Origin: Pachysolen tannophilus NRRL Y-2460
Lineage: Eukaryota; Ascomycota; Pichiomycetes; Alaninales; Pachysolenaceae
DNA: 64,000 bases
Reading direction: 5' to 3'
Assembly (NCBI GenBank): GCA_001661245.1
Contig: KV454011.1
Coordinates: 960,426-1,024,425 of the forward strand
The translations under genes were made by a program, and so were the position numbers. Below the pieces are notes generated by a model. That model searched no databases. It was given only the letters and a program-made list of their open reading frames with translations, and was not told the origin of the DNA. Below are positions 60,877 to 64,000 of the stretch, piece after piece; position 1 is the first letter of the stretch; each line of letters starts with the position of its first letter.

Positions 60877-63363
60877 TTAGTTCAATTGTTTCGAAGTCCT
60901 TTTGACAATCTTTAAGATTATGCGTAACCATTTAACAGTCTCATCAAAGTCGAGGTCTTCAATTGCCTCATTTAAGCCTGGTAAAGTTTTAGGTTCGTAG
61001 CCAATGTACCTGTCACTGGCAAGAACGATATGCCTAAACCAAGGTCTATCTTTTAAACCGGGATAATATAAAAAGTTTCTATCGAAATATTGTAATTTCT
61101 TATTAATTCCTTTGATGATAAAATATAGCTTAATTTTTTTCCAAAATGGAAGGTTCGGATTTTCCAGTTGAGCTTCATAAAAACTGGCTTCATTATCAAA
61201 AGAATAAGCAATTGAATTGAATTTGACAATAGATTTCTCAAGTTTCTTTATCAATTTAGATAGTTTTAAAATCTTGTGAGTTTTATCAAGATTACTGTTT
61301 TCATCTACCTGTTTTCCTTTCTTATGGCATTTTGAAATTGATATCAAATTGTTACTACTTGAATATGTGTTTTTAGTAATTTCATCAAGTTTATCATTTT
61401 CTTGCAAATCATCTTTTAAAGATAGCATGATTTGTCTATCTTTCCAATCTTCGGGAATTTTATCAATAGCTTCATCGTAATAATGTTTCAATTTCTCGGT
61501 ATAATCACTCAATCTGAAACCAAGAACTGGTCTTTCAGATAATTGTAAAATGATTGAACCAAGATATTTAGCCATCAAGTTATGATAAACAAAATCTGGG
61601 TCACCGAAATTGGACATCCAGTAAAAAGAATCATAATTTGAATGATAATGATAAATTGAATCAGTGGATCTACGTGCAAACATCATATCAAGTGATGGAA
61701 TACCTAATCTCTCTTGGAAAACGTCGAAATCTGAACAAGCACCTAAATCATGAATAATATCACCCGATTCTTTGACAAAATGTTCATATAAAGTACCACC
61801 TTCTGGATAAGGTAAGTTCTTGGAAACATCTCTAATGAGATTATTTAACAATGGAGAAGAGCTAATGGTCAAGAGAGAACCAATTGCACCAATATCCAAG
61901 TTCAAATAAGCAACAACTTTTTTCTGTAAATCTTTTTCCAAGTATTCGCCAAATTCAGTTGATCCCGATAAACCATATTCTTCACCATCCCATGAAGCAA
62001 ACATTATTGTTCTTTCAGGTTTCCAACCAATTTTCAACAATTCGTTAAAACCACGAATGATCTCAATCATGACGGAACTACCAGAATTGGGATCACCAGC
62101 ACCACCTTTTGTCCAAGAGTCCCTATGGTTTCCCAAGATAATAATCTCATCCTTCTTGTTTCCAACAATAGTTCCATAAACATTCCATAAAGGTGTAATA
62201 TTATAGATTTGATCACTGTACAAATTTAACTTAAAATTAGGATTAGGACCAACATAATAATCATAATCAGGTAAAGCTCCAACCCAATCTTCACCACCAA
62301 TTTTTTTTGATCTTATACCATGACCATTTAATTTGGATAAAATTGGTTTGATCTCTCTATAGCTGATAGTTAATACTGGAATTTCACCAATGGCACCATG
62401 AGGATCTTCTCTTTCAATATTATCACCTTTTGATGGGAAGCCTGGAGTAGTTGGATCACCCGGCTGAAAGGTGATAAATTGAACCGAGCCTCTTTGAACA
62501 CTACTAGGGTTTCTTGCAGGTCCATCGGGGTAAGTTTTATACCCATTCTCAGGAGTTATACCATTATCATCACCAGGATCTAAATAAAGTAACATACCAA
62601 TAGCACCTGCTTCCTGAGCAAATTTTACCTTTAAACCACGAAATATGGCCCCATATCTTGCTATAGTAATTTTACCCTTAACATCAACACCTTGAGACAG
62701 TAATAATTCAAAATCTTTCTTAGTACCATAATTGACATAAACATATTCCGCGGTAACGTTACCGTTTGCACCATATACCAAGAAAGTTGGAACTAATCCT
62801 TCTCCCGTAGTAGTTACATCTTGTTCCAATTGGTCTTCCTTCAAAGAAGGCTTATAAACCACTTCATCAACCTCTTTATCACTCTTAGTAGTTTTAATCA
62901 ATTTTAAAGATTGCTCATTTGGATAGCTGACGTAAACGTCATAATCATCAATTTCAGTTTGTAAGCCATATTCTTTAAATTTTTTCTCAGTCCATTCAAC
63001 AAGACCATAATTAGTTCCCAGTAAATGAGGTTCACTAGTATATTTCTGAGACCAATTACCACTTAAATTAGTTTCCAATGCTTTTAAGAAAGTATCAAAT
63101 AATAAATCTTTATCTAAGTTGGAACTAGTAATATGATTAACTGAATTGCCTTTACCTTTAATCAAATTGGTAACAAAATTTTTATTACAATTGCAAGAAC
63201 CAAGACCAAAAAAAATTGGAGAAACCCAATGAAATTGACTGATAATTAAAAATGCCAATGAAAGGCCAATAACTAATTTTGAAATTAAGATTCTCTTCTT
63301 CAGTGAGAAAGAGTTCTTACTGTCTTCACCCGACAATGAGTAATACGGAAATTTTTCATTCAT
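60877..63363 (-). CDS. VPS70: Vps70-like M28 metallopeptidase / transferrin-receptor family membrane protein
   Basis: 828 residues from ATG 63363 (the frame continues five codons upstream to a TTG). Type II membrane protein: cytosolic N-terminus of about 25 residues, TM helix LVIGLSLAFLIISQFHW, then a lumenal ectodomain. Order: apical PA domain (YVNYGTKKDFELLLSQGVDV, FAQEAGAIGMLLYLDPGDD), M28 peptidase core with zinc-ligand blocks LGNHRDSWTKGGAGDPNSGS and SWDGEEYGLSGSTE and a later Tyr-His-rich HYHSNYDSFYW, and a C-terminal TFR dimerisation domain. The catalytic residues appear intact, like glutamate carboxypeptidase II. S. cerevisiae Vps70 (YJR126C, 811 aa) affects vacuolar protein sorting; its substrate is unknown. 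Confidence 0.9.
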   Translation of the reverse strand: MNEKFPYYSLSGEDSKNSFSLKKRILISKLVIGLSLAFLIISQFHWVSPIFFGLGSCNCNKNFVTNLIKGKGNSVNHITSSNLDKDLLFDTFLKALETNLSGNWSQKYTSEPHLLGTNYGLVEWTEKKFKEYGLQTEIDDYDVYVSYPNEQSLKLIKTTKSDKEVDEVVYKPSLKEDQLEQDVTTTGEGLVPTFLVYGANGNVTAEYVYVNYGTKKDFELLLSQGVDVKGKITIARYGAIFRGLKVKFAQEAGAIGMLLYLDPGDDNGITPENGYKTYPDGPARNPSSVQRGSVQFITFQPGDPTTPGFPSKGDNIEREDPHGAIGEIPVLTISYREIKPILSKLNGHGIRSKKIGGEDWVGALPDYDYYVGPNPNFKLNLYSDQIYNITPLWNVYGTIVGNKKDEIIILGNHRDSWTKGGAGDPNSGSSVMIEIIRGFNELLKIGWKPERTIMFASWDGEEYGLSGSTEFGEYLEKDLQKKVVAYLNLDIGAIGSLLTISSSPLLNNLIRDVSKNLPYPEGGTLYEHFVKESGDIIHDLGACSDFDVFQERLGIPSLDMMFARRSTDSIYHYHSNYDSFYWMSNFGDPDFVYHNLMAKYLGSIILQLSERPVLGFRLSDYTEKLKHYYDEAIDKIPEDWKDRQIMLSLKDDLQENDKLDEITKNTYSSSNNLISISKCHKKGKQVDENSNLDKTHKILKLSKLIKKLEKSIVKFNSIAYSFDNEASFYEAQLENPNLPFWKKIKLYFIIKGINKKLQYFDRNFLYYPGLKDRPWFRHIVLASDRYIGYEPKTLPGLNEAIEDLDFDETVKWLRIILKIVKRTSKQLN

Positions 63364-63868
63364 TTTGTTCAATATCAACTATTGAATTAAAAAATAACCA
63401 ACAAGCCATCGGATGGAAATGATATTCAGGTTAAATAGTGTATTTCAAAATCAAGATGGGGTGATAAGCTACTATTGTCGTTTCCGCTAAAGATTTGTCT
63501 GCAATTTCTTTTAATGTAATATGCAACTCGGATTTAAAAGCTCCAGCCGCACGAGTTCAAAACTAATAAATCCAAAGAAAGCTTTAACAACCAACATTTT
63601 TTACAATTCAATCAAAATAAAAAGTACAAATTAAAACAAGAATAGAAAGGAAATAAACAAACAAAATAATAATAAGAAAAATGCAGTCTGTAAACTGTTA
63701 GGTACATCAAAGTATTATAGGAACAATATGAAATGAAAACAAAAATAGTAAAAAGATAAAAAAAAAAATAAATTAACAAACTACTAGTTTTTCTTTTTTC
63801 CATATTTTAAAAAAAATCCTTCTATGAATGAAAAATTCATATAGTCTATTTATACTTATACTCTAGTT
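63364..63868. other. Spacer between VPS70 and the last partial gene
   Basis: About 0.5 kb of AT-rich DNA with A-runs. It contains the VPS70 promoter and 3' flank of the next minus-strand gene. An open frame at 63612-63803 is hydrophobic from T-richness and not supported as a gene. Confidence 0.4.
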
Positions 63869-64000
63869 TTATTGTTTTAATCTAGCATCCAACACTTCAA
63901 TTTCTTGTTTCAAACTAGCTTCCTCAACCGACTTTACTAATTCTTTAGTACTCTTGGCCACATCAAATGCAATACCTGCTAATCTTTGTTTGAAATTTTT
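63869..64000 (-). CDS. C-terminal end of an unidentified protein (partial)
   Basis: The minus strand is open from the window edge to a TAA at 63869-63871. The last 43 visible residues include LAGIAFDVAKSTKELVKSVE and end ASLKQEIEVLDARLKQ, a charged amphipathic helix likely to form a coiled coil. Codon use resembles the neighbours. Too little is visible to name it; the rest lies beyond base 64000. Confidence 0.6.
   Translation of the reverse strand, partial: KNFKQRLAGIAFDVAKSTKELVKSVEEASLKQEIEVLDARLKQ

Noticed and set aside
1-64000. Transposons, LTR elements or viral relics
   Set aside because: No reverse transcriptase, integrase, transposase, capsid-like or terminal-repeat structure was seen on either strand.

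Overview
This is a nuclear chromosome segment of a budding yeast (Saccharomycotina). The base composition is very AT-rich, with long poly(A)/poly(T) runs. Most genes are intronless, and the few introns are short, sit at the extreme 5' end of their genes and carry a yeast CTAAC branch point. Nearly every protein has a recognisable Saccharomyces cerevisiae counterpart. A CUG-Ser1 clade (Candida/Lodderomyces-like) origin is likely for two reasons: a CZF1-type zinc-cluster regulator is present (a gene known from Candida albicans relatives), and CTG codons are very rare (none in the 497 visible MSS116 codons) and fall at positions that suit serine. I could not fix the species. Translations here read CTG as Leu and may need Ser.

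Layout. 1-5 kb: MSS116 (3' part), a ketopantoate-reductase-fold protein at the CBS2 position, RKM2 and CAB5. 5-11 kb: the ABC drug pump YOR1, divergent from the twice-interrupted cytidine deaminase gene CDD1. 11-21.4 kb: VPS34, SLY1 (one intron), COQ4, RAV2, SPC19 and MAP1. 21.4-27.8 kb: a sparse regulatory region with one gene, the polyQ zinc-cluster factor CZF1, preceded by about 3.5 kb of non-coding DNA. 27.8-32.9 kb: tRNA-His(GTG), an RCR-type membrane protein, a BTB protein, and RPL6 with an elaborate upstream region. 32.9-43.4 kb: DPH6, an unrecognised N/Q-rich protein, SEC1 (one intron), ACF2 (one intron) and an unrecognised mitochondrial-type protein. 43.7-57 kb: LTV1, PUT1, a small two-TM protein, SLX4 divergent from RLF2, ATP20 (one intron) and ROK1. 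57-64 kb: DAK1 with a duplicated 3' fragment next to an assembly gap, VPS70, and the 3' end of an unidentified gene.

How the genes relate. Most are housekeeping genes without operon-like logic, but several themes recur. Membrane trafficking: VPS34, SLY1, SEC1, VPS70 and RAV2. Ribosome biogenesis and translation: RPL6, RKM2, LTV1, ROK1, DPH6 and MAP1; LTV1 and ROK1 carry RRPE/PAC promoter motifs. Mitochondrial functions: MSS116, COQ4, PUT1, ATP20 and the CBS2-like gene. DNA and chromatin: SLX4 and RLF2, sharing a divergent promoter with an MCB box, plus SPC19. The gene content interleaves loci that lie on S. cerevisiae chromosomes IV and XII. This is the double-conserved-synteny pattern expected of a lineage that never underwent the Saccharomyces whole-genome duplication.

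Three N-gaps (21559-21816, 32175-32442, 58285-58389) all touch poly(A) tracts. One is flanked by an exact 0.9-kb repeat of DAK1 that is most likely an assembly artefact. I found no transposon, viral relic or CRISPR-like structure.
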